A stretch of DNA of 64,000 bases from Xiphophorus maculatus. Taxonomy: Eukaryota > Chordata > Actinopteri > Cyprinodontiformes > Poeciliidae. A program made the translations under genes and the position numbers. Shown here in pieces: positions 45,501 to 54,009 of the stretch. Position 1 is the stretch's first letter. Every line of letters begins with the position of its first letter. The notes beneath the pieces were generated by a model that saw only the letters and a program-made list of their open reading frames with translations, was not told the origin of the DNA and did not search any database. Location: assembly GCF_002775205.1 (NCBI RefSeq), contig NC_036460.1, positions 4,407,902-4,471,901 of the forward strand. Reading direction: 5' to 3'.

Positions 45501-48500
45501 CAGGCTGGTTCAAGGGACCAACCGGTGCTCAGGCAGACTGGAGGTGAAGACCGACCAGTCGTGGTCCTCAGTGTGTGAAAAAGACTTTGACCTGCAGGAT
45601 GCAGAGGTGGTCTGCAGGGAGCTTGGCTGTGGGCCTCCTTCAGTCCACCAGGGGGCGCTCTATGGAGAAGCAGAGGCTCCATTGGGGAGCAGAGAGTTCC
45701 TGTGTGGAGGCAGTGAGTCTGCTCTGCTGAACTGCAGCAGCAGGAAGAGTTCAGGTAGAAACAACTGCTCACCTGGTCAAGCTGTTGGACTCACCTGTTC
45801 AGGTAGAGGAGGATCTGCAGACCTGCTGCTGTTCACTGCTTCACTTCCTTCATTAATGAACTCTCTGTCTCTGCTCAGATCAAGACGACATCAGGTTGGT
45901 GGGAGAGGCCAGCCGATGTGCCGGGAGACTGGAGATGTTACATCAAGAAGAGTGGAGACCAGTGGCTGTTTGGCTTCGTTACTGGACCATGAACTCAGTT
46001 GCTGTAGTTTGTGCTGAACTGGACTGTGGTTCTGCTGTTTCAGCAAGAAATTCAATGGAAGCTTCATACAGACCAGTTTGGTGGATCAGCTCTGACTGTT
46101 TCCAGTCAGGATCTGCATTAAAGAACTGTTTACCTTCTGATGAAATCTTTGATCATAGCTCTGAGATCATCTGCTCAGGTAACTCTGAACTCTCATATTT
46201 ATTTCTTTTAAAATGTTTCTTCCATCAGGTTCCAGATGTCTGCAGAGAAACCGTCACCTTTAACTAAGAACCTGAAACCTTGAGGAGAGAGAAACTGAAA
46301 TAATTTAAATATCCAGATAAAGTTCTCAGTTTAGCCACATAGATGAACAAAAACTCATCATTTTAATAACTTTTAATCTCTGCTGCTTTGAAGTCGATGC
46401 ATCAAAATCCCAGGAGGAGTTCAAGGAAATCAGACATTTTCAAAACCTGAAAATTAACAGAAAATTAACTTTGATCCAAAATGGTGGACTTCCTGTTTTT
46501 AGTGAAAATGGCAGGAAAACCTTTTGTTTGTTATGGTTGTTGGCCTGGCTGATCTAGGGGGCGCTGTTCAGCTGTTTTGCCAAATTTATTTTTAATTCCA
46601 CTTTAACATTAACAATTTCACAGATTAAAGTTTATTTGACATTTACTGAGTTTATTAACATGTTTATGTCAACAAATATGATAAATTCAGCAGAAATAAA
46701 AATGAATGATAAAATTCCAGGTACAGTCGGTTTCACTTCACCTTTGATGCTCTGAGTTTTTCTAGTTTGGTTTTCTTGGCCTTTATTTTTATCAAACTCA
46801 GAGATGTTTCCATGTGTATCTATAAAAATAAAGTTCTGAAATATTTTAAACCTTTTTTCTTTCTGCATCCACAGACTCAGTCAGGCTGGTTCAAGGGACC
46901 AACCGGTGCTCAGGCAGACTGGAGGTGAAGACCAACCAGTCGTGGTCCTCAGTGTGTGAAAAAGACTTTGACCTGCAGGATGCAGAGGTGGTCTGCAGGG
47001 AGATTAGCTGTGGGCCTCCTTCAGTCCACCAGGGGGCGCTCTATGGAGAAGCAGAGGCTCCAGTGGGGAGCAGAGAGTTCCTGTGTGAAGGCAGTGAGTC
47101 TGCTCTGCTGAACTGCAGCAGCAGGAAGAGTTCAGGTAGAAACAGCTGCTCACCTGGTCAAGCTGTTGGACTCACCTGTTCAGGTAGAGGAGGATCTGCA
47201 GACCTGCTGCTGTTCACTGCTTCACTTCCTTCATTAATGAACTCTCTGTCTCTGCTCAGATCAAGACGACATCAGGTTGGTGGGAGAGGCCAGCCGATGT
47301 GCCGGGAGACTGGAGATGTTACATCAAGAAGAGTGGAGACCAGTGGCTGTTTGGCTTCATTACTGGACCATGAACTCAGTTGCTGCAGTTTGTGCTGAAC
47401 TGGACTGTGGTTCTGTTGTTTCAGCAAGAAAGTCAAAGGAAGCTTCAGAGAGACCAGTTTGGGGGATCTATTCTGACTGTTTCCAGTCAGGATCTGCATT
47501 AAAGAACTGTTTACCTCATGATGAAATCAGTGATCGGAGCCATGAGTTCATCTGCTCAGGTAACTCTGAACTCTCATATTTATTTCTTTTAAAATGTTTC
47601 TTCCATCAGGTTCCAGATGTCTGCAGAGAAACCGTCACCTTTAACTAAGGACCTGAAACTTTGAGGAGAAAGAAACTAAAACTGGTTTAAATATTACTGA
47701 CAGACTGTAGATCTATCATAAAGGTGCTAGTAATCATGTTTAAACATGCTAGTAACCATGGCAACCAGTCTGCGATCAGCTCCTATCTCTTTCTCATTCA
47801 TGCCATCTTGTTTTCCACCTCAGATTAGATCCAGTTGTCTCTGTGTTTCCTCTGCGTTTCCAGGTCTGCTGGTTGAGCCGCTCATCTTCCTCTCTTCCTC
47901 CACTGACGGGGTCTCCACAGGCAGAAAGCAGGGGTCTGAGCTCCTCATTGGCTCACATTTCAGCATCATGTGCTCCATCAGACCTCAGTATGAAGGCGGC
48001 TCCTTCCAGCTCATCTTCAGCACCTCTACCTACACTCAGAACCAGACCCTGCCAGCTGTTAATCACTCCGCCCTCTTCCTGTTCTCTGCTGCTGGCCACG
48101 CCCACCAAGGAACCTACCGCTGCGTTTACCACGTCTACGTTTTCTCCTATAACTTCTCCTCTATCAGCCAGCCTCTCAACCTCACTGTCTCAGGTAAACT
48201 CATGGAGTCCATCAGGAAAAGTTCTGCTTCAGGTGAACCAGCAGCTGTCTGCTTCATTCATGAGGTCAGAGAGGAGGATTGATGATATTAATGTTCATGA
48301 TCAGATCTACAGGCAGCATGAAAACAAGGGTCTATATGATTATTTTCTAGCTGGACTCATCTGATGAAAGCTGATCCTGAATCTGTTTCATTCAGTTTCA
48401 GCCTCTCCCACTGCTTTGATCATCAAACTGGTTGTCGTCCTGCTGGGTTTGCTGGGATCAGTCCTGGGCCTCTACTTTAAGGTACTGCATGTATCATGCA

Positions 48501-48650
48501 TGATGTGTTCAGTTGGGAAAGTTCTTGCATTGAAGCTGAACCATCCTCTGTTTCCAGGCCAGGAGAAACCAGAAGTCTGGACCAGAAAACAACCATCATG
48601 ATGAAGGATCCAGAGCTGAAGGCAGCTTAGAGGAGGAGACTGCAGTCTGA
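30500..48650 (+). CDS. SRCR/Ig transmembrane receptor gene 2 (eleven exons)
   Basis: Exons: 30500-30545, 33081-33284, 34566-34874, 34951-35250, 45494-45802, 45879-46178, 46875-47183, 47260-47559, 47864-48193, 48396-48481, 48558-48650. All junctions keep GT-AG and phase, giving an open frame of about 861 residues. The order is signal peptide, shortened SRCR, three SRCR pairs, Ig-like domain, transmembrane helix, short tail. It has one more SRCR pair than gene 1. The intron between pairs 1 and 2 is 10.2 kb because L1-B, carrying an L2 and other elements, sits in it; splicing across it is assumed. If that intron were not spliced the product would stop after the first pair. Function as a surface scavenger or pattern receptor is inferred from the domains. 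Confidence 0.75.
30853..31120 (-). pseudogene. Tc1/mariner-like relic, block 2 copy
   Basis: Same [15 protein letters not shown] segment as 6970-7231. It runs into an intact AGAATCAATCAACC site (31110-31123), the empty target of L1-A. Confidence 0.6.
31124..32730 (-). mobile_element. Old L2 relic, split by an LTR
   Basis: Block 2 copy of the relic at 16501-17460, in two parts (to 31299 and from 31948) around the solo LTR. No usable frame remains. Confidence 0.7.
31300..31942. mobile_element. Solo LTR in gene 2 intron 1
   Basis: It begins TGTTATAACG and ends TTCAGAACA. ATGTT flanks both sides (31295-31299, 31943-31947). Blocks 1 and 3 show the uninterrupted ATTATGTTTCTAAAG, so this 643-bp insertion is private to block 2. 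Orientation is unclear. Confidence 0.85.
33081..33284 (+). CDS. Gene 2 exon 2: shortened SRCR domain
   Basis: 68 codons, same boundaries as in gene 1. It differs at [19 protein letters not shown] and [14 protein letters not shown], so several of the few changes alter amino acids. It has the same four cysteines (C1, C3, C4, C8). Confidence 0.75.
33285..34565. other. Intron 2 of gene 2
   Basis: Near-identical to gene 1 intron 2; nothing coding recognised. Confidence 0.6.
34566..35250 (+). CDS. Gene 2 exons 3-4: first SRCR pair
   Basis: The eight-Cys domain (34566-34874) has KTDQSW in place of KTNQSW, which removes one N-glycosylation sequon. The six-Cys domain (34951-35250) reads [15 protein letters not shown] and LVFYENSDQ at the three variable sites, the most divergent version in the window. 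It also lacks C2 and C7. L1-B follows 550 bases downstream. Confidence 0.85.
35251..35799. other. Intron segment before L1-B
   Basis: Contains the decayed repeat remnant (GAAGTCGATGCATCAAAATC, GGGGGCGCTG) seen after other six-Cys exons, then the 5' target copy AAAATTCCAGGTAC (35786-35799). Confidence 0.7.
36034..36468 (+). pseudogene. L1-B ORF1, broken
   Basis: From ATG 36034 the frame reads [16 protein letters not shown] with a coiled coil ([20 protein letters not shown]), then a TGA at 36214-36216. It continues in the same frame with an RRM-like [16 protein letters not shown]. Two TAG stops follow, and the C-terminal domain remains recognisable ([20 protein letters not shown]). Block 3 shares the same stops, so the element was already dead when copied. 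Confidence 0.8.
36791..36905. repeat. 16-bp GC-rich minisatellite in L1-B ORF1 tail
   Basis: About seven copies of a unit like GAGGCGGAAACACCGG. Block 3 has only about two copies at 63584-63616, so the array changed length after the copy was made. Confidence 0.8.
37656..40612 (-). pseudogene. L2 ORF2 (endonuclease and RT), frameshifted
   Basis: On the minus strand 40612-39695 holds an APE-type endonuclease: [26 protein letters not shown] and LSDHFLLSL. 39674-39102 is the linker ([17 protein letters not shown]). 38893-38420 is the RT with [29 protein letters not shown] and YADDTQLY. 38177-37656 is the C-terminal part ([25 protein letters not shown]). The pieces lie in different frames. A short insert of the 14-bp minisatellite motif (TTCTAGAGTTATAGATCTAG at 39094) replaces coding sequence ahead of the RT. 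No ATG is evident at the 5' end of the ORF2 frame. Confidence 0.8.
38236..38302. repeat. 14-bp minisatellite in L2
   Basis: About five copies of CTCTAGATCTATAA, as in the block 1 L2 (1896-1950). Confidence 0.75.
40646..42051 (-). pseudogene. L2 ORF1 with SGNH-esterase-like domain
   Basis: From ATG 42051 ([10 protein letters not shown]) a Pro/Thr-rich N-terminus leads to an SGNH hydrolase-like domain: [15 protein letters not shown] (block I), [22 protein letters not shown] (block III, GxND). Fish L2/CR1 ORF1 proteins carry such esterase domains. The block I serine position reads Glu (GDE where GDS is the family rule). Near 41070 the frame shifts, and the final D-x-x-H block is not recognisable ([11 protein letters not shown]). 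This copy should therefore be catalytically dead even apart from the frameshift. Confidence 0.75.
42273..42580 (+). pseudogene. L1-B ORF2 fragment
   Basis: A plus-strand frame reads [19 protein letters not shown] and then [14 protein letters not shown], the conserved segment between endonuclease and RT in L1 ORF2 proteins. It ends at the next inserted repeat. Stops and shifts are present. Confidence 0.7.
42585..44395. repeat. Long interspersed repeat with internal ~280-bp repeats
   Basis: Three internal copies (about 43115, 43393 and 43690) share ATTAGGTCAAGAGAGCCATA, CACTTCCTGTT, GGGGCTTAGATGACGTCATA and CTCAGGCCAAGTTTG. Each end is a short hairpin followed by the same tag: GCTGCAAGCAGC-CTCGGGC at 42588 and GCAGCGCTTTGCTGC-TCGGGC at 44373. 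There is no coding capacity. The family is common in fish genomes as far as I recall, but I cannot name it. Confidence 0.65.
44405..44654 (-). mobile_element. SINE, reverse strand, 5'-truncated
   Basis: Starts with (CCAT/CCGT)n, then CCTTGTCCCTAGTGGGTC, GGCGAGAGGCGGGGTC and AGAGAGACCAATTAACCTGA. This is the reverse complement of the SINE at 5729-6084. It stops before the tRNA-like head. Confidence 0.8.
44698..44917. mobile_element. TTAA-flanked short element, piggyBac-like
   Basis: A 220-bp segment between TTAA copies (44694-44697, 44918-44921). Near each end there is a GGGTCAAATTGACCC / GGGTCAATGTGACCC palindrome. TTAA duplication is the piggyBac hallmark; no transposase is present and the terminal match is weak. 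Confidence 0.5.
44922..45329 (+). other. L1-B 3' end
   Basis: AT-rich ORF2 tail (GAATGGATAGAGTGTATTAA, then ATGAAATCTATCAGG) and 3' UTR ending CTCAAAAATAAAGAATTAAA before the target duplication. Confidence 0.65.
45494..46178 (+). CDS. Gene 2 exons 5-6: second SRCR pair
   Basis: The eight-Cys exon (45494-45802) is the most changed of its type: [26 protein letters not shown] and RNNCSPGQ. The six-Cys exon (45879-46178) reads [15 protein letters not shown] and [12 protein letters not shown], again without C2 and C7. It begins DQDDIRLV, as does pair 3. Confidence 0.85.
46179..46874. other. Intron between pairs 2 and 3 of gene 2
   Basis: Carries the decayed repeat remnant and an uninterrupted AAAATTCCAGGTAC (46711-46724), the paralogous L1-B site. 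Confidence 0.7.
46875..47559 (+). CDS. Gene 2 exons 7-8: third SRCR pair
   Basis: The eight-Cys exon (46875-47183) has KTNQSW and REISCGPP. The six-Cys exon (47260-47559) reads [15 protein letters not shown] and [12 protein letters not shown]. The spacing from pair 2 (1,381 bases) is the same as between the two gene 1 pairs. The downstream intron lacks the repeat remnant, as after gene 1's last pair. Confidence 0.85.
47864..48193 (+). CDS. Gene 2 exon 9: Ig-like domain
   Basis: 110 codons, differing from gene 1 at two residues that I see: ICSIRP to MCSIRP and SNYTQ to STYTQ. The second removes one of five N-glycosylation sites. The paired Ig cysteines and the YRC motif are kept. Confidence 0.8.
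48396..48650 (+). CDS. Gene 2 exons 10-11: transmembrane segment and tail
   Basis: Helix [20 protein letters not shown]: the basic residue is Lys where gene 1 has Arg, so the charge is conserved. The 30-residue tail is identical to gene 1 and ends EEETAV. The matching gene 1 poly(A) motif (AATAAA) reads AACAAA here near 48863. Confidence 0.78.
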
Positions 48651-50400
48651 AGGAACCAGGAGAAAATGATCTTCATTTCACATCCGCAGGAAGGAGCAGA
48701 GACATGTTTCAGACTCCTGGAAATCTATCCGTCTATGTATCTATGATAAAATGTCTCTGTGCTCCTGCAGCAGGAAGGAAGTTCAACATTCAGAAATTTG
48801 TATCTGGACTAAACCTACTTAAGTTAAACTTATATAAGAAGGGAACACAAAACAAAACATTCAACAAACAAAATATAACAGAAAACCCACTTCATCAAGA
48901 TCTGATCTTCATCAACCTTGCAATGATAGCATATGATAGGATATTTGGGGTCAAAGGTCAGGTAGCCAATTCCATTCAGGCCCTGAACCCAGCTTGTGTC
49001 CTTGTCTTAGTTGAATTGTGTGACAAATGTAATACAGCTGATCCTGGCTTGTAATACTTTGTCCTGCCTGTAGGTGGTGTATGTCATCACTGCCACGATA
49101 ACCCATCCAATACATCCAGTTCCCACAAGTCTGAACCAGATGTGATCTGCGCCATCTTAGTAGGGAAGTGCATGCACAATGCATAGTGGACCCATGGCTC
49201 CGAGACCAACACAAAGAAAACATGCCGACCCTCTTGACCAATGTGTGAGAGAGAGATACATGAACAAAATGGCTGCCGTCGAGATCGACCCGTATGAGAC
49301 GGAGAAGGAAAATTTATCAGATGATGTGGACAAACTGCCTCTGATCTCCTACTACGATAAAGTTAACTACGTAGTCAACACAAAGAGTGCATACGCCGTA
49401 AACGAGCTTCACTGCCTGAAATTCATGGACGCATATAATTAGTATTTCAACAGCTTTTTAAAGGAGAGAAAATCTCTCTGTGTGAATAATGAGGTTCTGG
49501 TGACTGGCAGACCAAGTACATGTAGCAACAAACATGCAGGCTACATGTCTGCTTAGCTTGCAGATGGGATGGAACATTTTATAGTTACTATGATTATGAG
49601 TGAATTAATGCATAACAGTGTTATGATTCTTGTGTAAAGCATGTGCTCATGGGAAAGTCTTCTGAAGCTGTTTCTCTGAACTCTGTATTATTATAAAGTT
49701 GTAGAATATTTTCTTCTTTGCATTCATATGAGATCCTTAAATGTTTAATATGCTTTATGAAAGAAAATGCATATGCTTGCAGTCAGTTTTGTAGCTAAGT
49801 AGATTGTTAAACTGTGTGAATTTAATGAAACCTTTCCTATAAAACAATATGCTGTGTTTTGCTCGAGGCTCTTTCTCCAGACTGTGTTCAGTGAGCAGAG
49901 ACTCCAAATGCTGTAAAGCCTTCAAATAAATATTGACAAAGAATTTATATATTCTCTCTGGTTTTTGAGTTTTTCCTCAGTCTGTTAAAGATCATTTCTA
50001 CCACAAACATGATCCGGCGAGTTGGAGAGGTCGAGGGCGACGGGAGATCGGATGCATTGACCAGCCAAAGGAGATAAACTTCAGGCCACCTCCTAGTTGA
50101 ATGAGGGGAGTCTGAGGTCTGAAGAAATGTAAATCAATGAAAATAGGTGCAAACAGCTTGATGAGAAATACAAAGAAAGAAAAAGCAAAAACCCTAAAAA
50201 GAACTGATTAAAAAAAGAAAAATACAACAAATGTATGAATGTGGATGAAAGAAGCTGAATGCAGAGTGGAAAGCAACAATGGCTGACATTTTGTTAAGAT
50301 ATTACAGAACATCAGCAAATAGTTTGGTTTGTTTTTATCATCCACAGTCTGGTGGAGCGGTGGAAAGGGAGAATGGATGATCAAAAACAAATTGGTAAAA
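48651..50400. other. Block 2 3' flank
   Basis: Shared with 22456-23870 except for a 350-base segment (about 48970-49317) missing in block 1. Nothing besides the small frame at 49269-49442 is recognised. Confidence 0.6.
49269..49442 (+). pseudogene. Small frame, possible N-terminus of a transposon-encoded protein
   Basis: ATG starts MAAVEIDPYETEKENL and the frame ends SAYAVNELHCLKFMDAYN and TAA (57 residues). The pattern of a PYE start, a short linker, and SAY...K..DAYN resembles the first part of fish YqaJ-exonuclease-like transposon proteins, from memory only. No more of that protein follows. Block 1 keeps just the second half. Confidence 0.3.
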
Positions 50401-50874
50401 TGTTGTTGGGAAAGTTATTATCTAAATTCATTTAAATTATGAGTTTATCTGAAAGGTTAAGTTTTCATATTATTATTCTTTCATGTTTTTTACTAGGCTC
50501 CCTTTCTTTTATGGTACATTATTAACTGTTCCAGGACGTGGGGACAGTGGCGACCAGAAGCTTGTGACTCGCTGAGATGAGAGACACAGGAAACAATGCC
50601 ATGTCAAAAGTCACGCTCAGACTTAAAGGAAAGAGCTTGTATTTAAATGCTGTGTAATCAATTAGGCCCCATTGCAGCTGTTAAGAGCTACAATGTCCAT
50701 GTGATCAGGTCATACTCTGTTTCAATAAAAGGTAGTTGAGGACTGAGAGCCGGCGGAGTTGATCCCAGACAGTTGTTTGCTATCCGTGTCTGGCTTCTCT
50801 CCCCTCTTCTGCAGAAAAGCAACTTGTGTCTCTGGTTGATTCCTTGCAGGTTGGGAGCCAAAATAAACCCAACA
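50401..50874 (+). mobile_element. LTR, plus strand, block 2 only
   Basis: Starts TGTTG (50401 or 50404) and ends AAATAAACCCAACA. A CAATAAAAGG signal is near 50724. GTTGT occurs at both borders (50402-50406, 50875-50879) as a possible target duplication. Block 1 (about 23875) has AAAATGTGTAGAAACAG without it. It is related to the LTR at 25040-25526. No internal region is attached directly. Confidence 0.7.
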
Positions 50875-51019
50875 GTTGTGTAGCAACAGGTTTGTCTTTG
50901 ACTGAAGCTTTAGACCTGCTGTCTGTGTATGTTAGAATGAGAACCAGGTCCAAAGTTAAATTAAGCTAATTTGAGATCCTTTTTTTTATCTTTGCTGGAG
51001 AAATATGCAAAGATCAAAC

Positions 51020-51708
51020 AAGAGAAAAAAAGAAAAACTGGACTGAAGTACTGAGTAACAGATCTCCTATAAGCAATATTACTGCCAGCAAAACTAACAG
51101 TTTGTAAGTGTGCAGCACACACAACAGGTACCAATGTTTTCTCTAGTGGAAATAGGTTAGCTGATCGACTAGCAAAAGCGGCAGCATCAGCAGAAATAAA
51201 AGTGTTAGTTATAGAAGAACAAACTATTATACACAAAAATATACTTAGAGACATGCAACAGCAAAGCCCTGAATTAGAAAAATGACTGTGAATTGCTAAA
51301 GGGGCAACATTGAATAATAAAAATTTTCAAATAAAATAACAAACCTGTTAAACCGAAATTCGTATTTAAAAGCAGCAGAAATTGTGACACATGAGCAGGT
51401 AATGTGTCAACAGGGGGGATGGTGGGGCAGGTACCAATATTACATTATGAATTTACCTTAATAACACTTATGAATTTACCTCCTATTAAAAAAATGATAA
51501 TTTTTTGCCAAACATGTCTGATCTGTGCTAAACATAATCCACCAGGAAATTTGCAACTAAAGAGGGGCTGTTTTCCCTCACCATAATATCCATTGCAAAT
51601 AATAAACATGGATTTCATAGAACCAAATCAAAGTAAAGGGAAAAAGTACCGTCTGGTCATAATAGATGCCAACTATAAATGGATAGAGTTGTTCCCCACT
51701 TAAAGATA
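51020..51708 (+). pseudogene. Old endogenous retrovirus pol relic (RNase H end, integrase start)
   Basis: A degraded plus-strand stretch first resembles the end of an RNase H domain (GNRLADRLAKAAAS at about 51155). It then resembles the integrase zinc-binding region and the beginning of the core (MDFIEP, KWIELF at about 51609-51695). Many stops and shifts interrupt it. Neither gag, env nor the polymerase core is visible, and it is cut by the 5' end of L1-C. It is a dead fragment. Whether it belongs with the LTRs at 50401 or 25040 cannot be shown. Confidence 0.6.
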
Positions 51709-51819
51709 CTCTGAGGTCGGACAAGATGGCGGAGGGAATAGGAGCATAGTCAGTTAGCTCTCCAGAGTCGGGTAAAAATGCCCACAACAAAGTTGGAACT
51801 CGACAGATAAATCTAAAGC

Positions 51820-52901
51820 ATGAGTGGGATAAGCAAGAGAAGAAGCCGGAAAAACTATAAAAAGCAAGACAGAACCGAAGAACTGCCTGTAACGGAAGAA
51901 ATCTCCGAACACGAAGCTAGCGAGCACGAAAAAGCCTCAGCAGAGGAAATGGAAGAACACGATAGCACCGAGACTATAGCTGCAAAATGGGCTCGCAGCT
52001 ATTAGAGATGATATTAAAGCCCTTAAACAAGAGCTGTGCTGGGAGCTGGTCGCATTCAAGGACGAGCTGAAGAAAGAAATGAAGGAAGAAATAATGAATC
52101 TTCGACAAGAAATAGACCGTAGGCTGTCCGAGAATGACCGGGAGCTACAGGCACAGCAAGTGAACATTAGCGAGGCACAGACACGCATAGCGGAGGTGGA
52201 GGAGTGGAAGGTGGATGCTAACGAGGTGCTAACAAAGATGGCGGAATAAGCGCAGCGAATGCAGGAAAAACTAACCGATCTGGAAGGGAGATCAAGGAGA
52301 AACAATATCCGAACCTTCGGCTTACCAGAAGACGTAGAAGGGAGATCCACAGCTCCATTTCTGGAACAACTTTTTAAGAAGGAACTCGAACTCCCGGAGG
52401 GGATCGATGTCCAGATTCAACGAGCCCACCGAGCCCTCACGCCAGAACCGAACCCAAATGCAGCACTGAGGTCAGTCCTGGTTAACTTTCTACAATTTGA
52501 GACCAAAGAAACGATCTTGAAGAAAGCCTGGCAGAAAAAGATCCAGGTAACGGGTAAACAAATCTACTTTGACCACGACTACCCGACCGAGATTGTCCAG
52601 AAAAGAAAAGCATAAACGGGCATTAAAAAAAATATTGAAGGAGAAAGGAATACGTTTCCAGACACCACTCGCTAAAATTCGGATTCATTGGGAGAACGGA
52701 ACGGAGACATACGACAGGACAGCAGCGCAGGACATGAAGGAAAGGGGCCACACGGTGGCTGAGCCGGGAGGAGACGCTGCGGCAGCGGAGGAGAGACAGC
52801 GAGGAGCCGCGGGATGGCAGCGAGTGAAGGGGAAAGAACGGGAACGAGACGCGGTACACCGAGCGAGAGAAAAATTACAAAGCTTCCAGTGGAAATCTTA
52901 G
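51820..52901 (+). pseudogene. L1-C ORF1, frameshifted
   Basis: ATG 51820 begins MSGISKRRSRKNYKKQ. A frameshift near 51990 moves on to a coiled coil (LKKEMKEEIMNLRQEI), then a TAA at 52246. The RRM-like core (RRNNIRTFGLPEDV) runs to 52615, and a second shift leads to the C-terminal domain (KILKEKGIRFQTPLAKIRI) ending at 52901. The order of domains matches L1 ORF1p. Confidence 0.75.
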
Positions 52902-53223
52902 AATGTTTTGCTTTCAGAAGAAGTTGACTCTGCGAAAAAAGAGGATTCAATTAAAACCGACTGGGAGAGGGTAAGATACTTAAGTTGGACATGTCTAGAT
53001 GGAGTGGTACCCCACAGGATGGGAGTAGGACTAGATCTAGGGAGGGGCCCTCAGTAGAGGTGAGGATCTCCTCTCCACCCACCAACTGGGACTCGGGGAA
53101 GAAGGAGACCCCATGTTTGAAAGTCCGTCGGATTTTTGGTTTATGTTTAGTTAGCAAAAGTTCATGTTGGTTCTGTTTTGAGTTGCTTGGGAGCATATTT
53201 AAAGGGAATAGTAAATCATAGTT

Positions 53224-53892
53224 ATGACTGAAAGTAAGATAATGTCGCTGAATGTGAATGGTTTGAATGCATTGAGTAAAAAAGAAAGGGTGATGACAAA
53301 ACTGAAAAAGGAAAAGGCACAAATTATATTCTTACAAGAGACTCATTTATCCAAAACAGAACATGAAAAATTAAAAAAGTATGGCTACAGGAATTTATAC
53401 CACAGTTCATATAAAGAGGGGCGTAGAAGAGGTGTTGCAATATTAATTTCGAACACAATACAATTTGATTACAAAAAGGAATTAAAAGATAAAGAAGGAA
53501 GATACATAATATTAAAAGGTAGAATGGAAAATGAATTAATAACCTTGGTAAATATATATGCAGCCCCGGAGAGCAACAAAAACTTTTTCAAGAACCTGTT
53601 TGATTTAATAGCGATAGAAACAGAAGGAATTCTAATTTGTGGAGGCGATTTAAATGTAGTTCTGAATCATAGTATGGACACAACGAGTCACAAAAAATCT
53701 AAAATGCATTTAGCAAAATTTATAAATGTCTCATTAGAAGAGATGGGAATGACAGATGTATGGAGAAGCCTACATCCATTAGGAAAAGATTTTACGCATT
53801 ACTCTGCTGCTCACGGAGTCCATTCAAGAATAGATTATTTTTTAACCAAGGTTGATGACAAACACAGAGTGAAGGAATGCAGGATAGGATAG
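53224..53892 (+). pseudogene. L1-C ORF2 endonuclease domain
   Basis: ATG 53224 reads MTESKIMSLNVNGLNAL and contains FLQETHLSK, GVAILISN, LVNIYAAPE, GGDLNVVLN and SRIDYFL, an APE-type endonuclease. It ends at TAG 53890-53892 just before the SDH motif, so the last catalytic histidine is absent. All later ORF2 sequence is missing. Confidence 0.8.
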
Positions 53893-53895
53893 ATA

Positions 53896-54009
53896 GCATT
53901 AAATACACAGAGGGTAATCACAGAAACGAGACACACCTGGGAATGATCAGGGGGAGACAGGACGGCACAGAGACTCAGAAAACTCAAAACACATAGAAAA
54001 ACACAGATC
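53896..54009. other. Junction fragment before block 3
   Basis: GAAACGAGACACACCTGGGA ... CACAGATCCTGACA resembles the 3' end of a fish LTR. It directly abuts the start of block 3 homology. Confidence 0.4.

Larger units (their letters stand above)
27014..51020. repeat. Segmental duplication block 2
   Basis: Homologous to block 1 (301-24010). Block-specific additions are a solo LTR (31300-31942), L1-B with its nested load (35800-45329, shared with block 3), one extra SRCR exon pair, and an LTR (50401-50874). It lacks the L2 and L1-A of block 1. Confidence 0.9.
51709..53895 (+). mobile_element. L1-type LINE C, 3'-truncated
   Basis: Starts with GGTCGGACAAGATGGCGGAG, a typical fish L1 leader, followed by ORF1 and the endonuclease part of ORF2. 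It stops after the endonuclease. Loss of the 3' end is not the normal LINE pattern and implies a later deletion. Confidence 0.75.
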
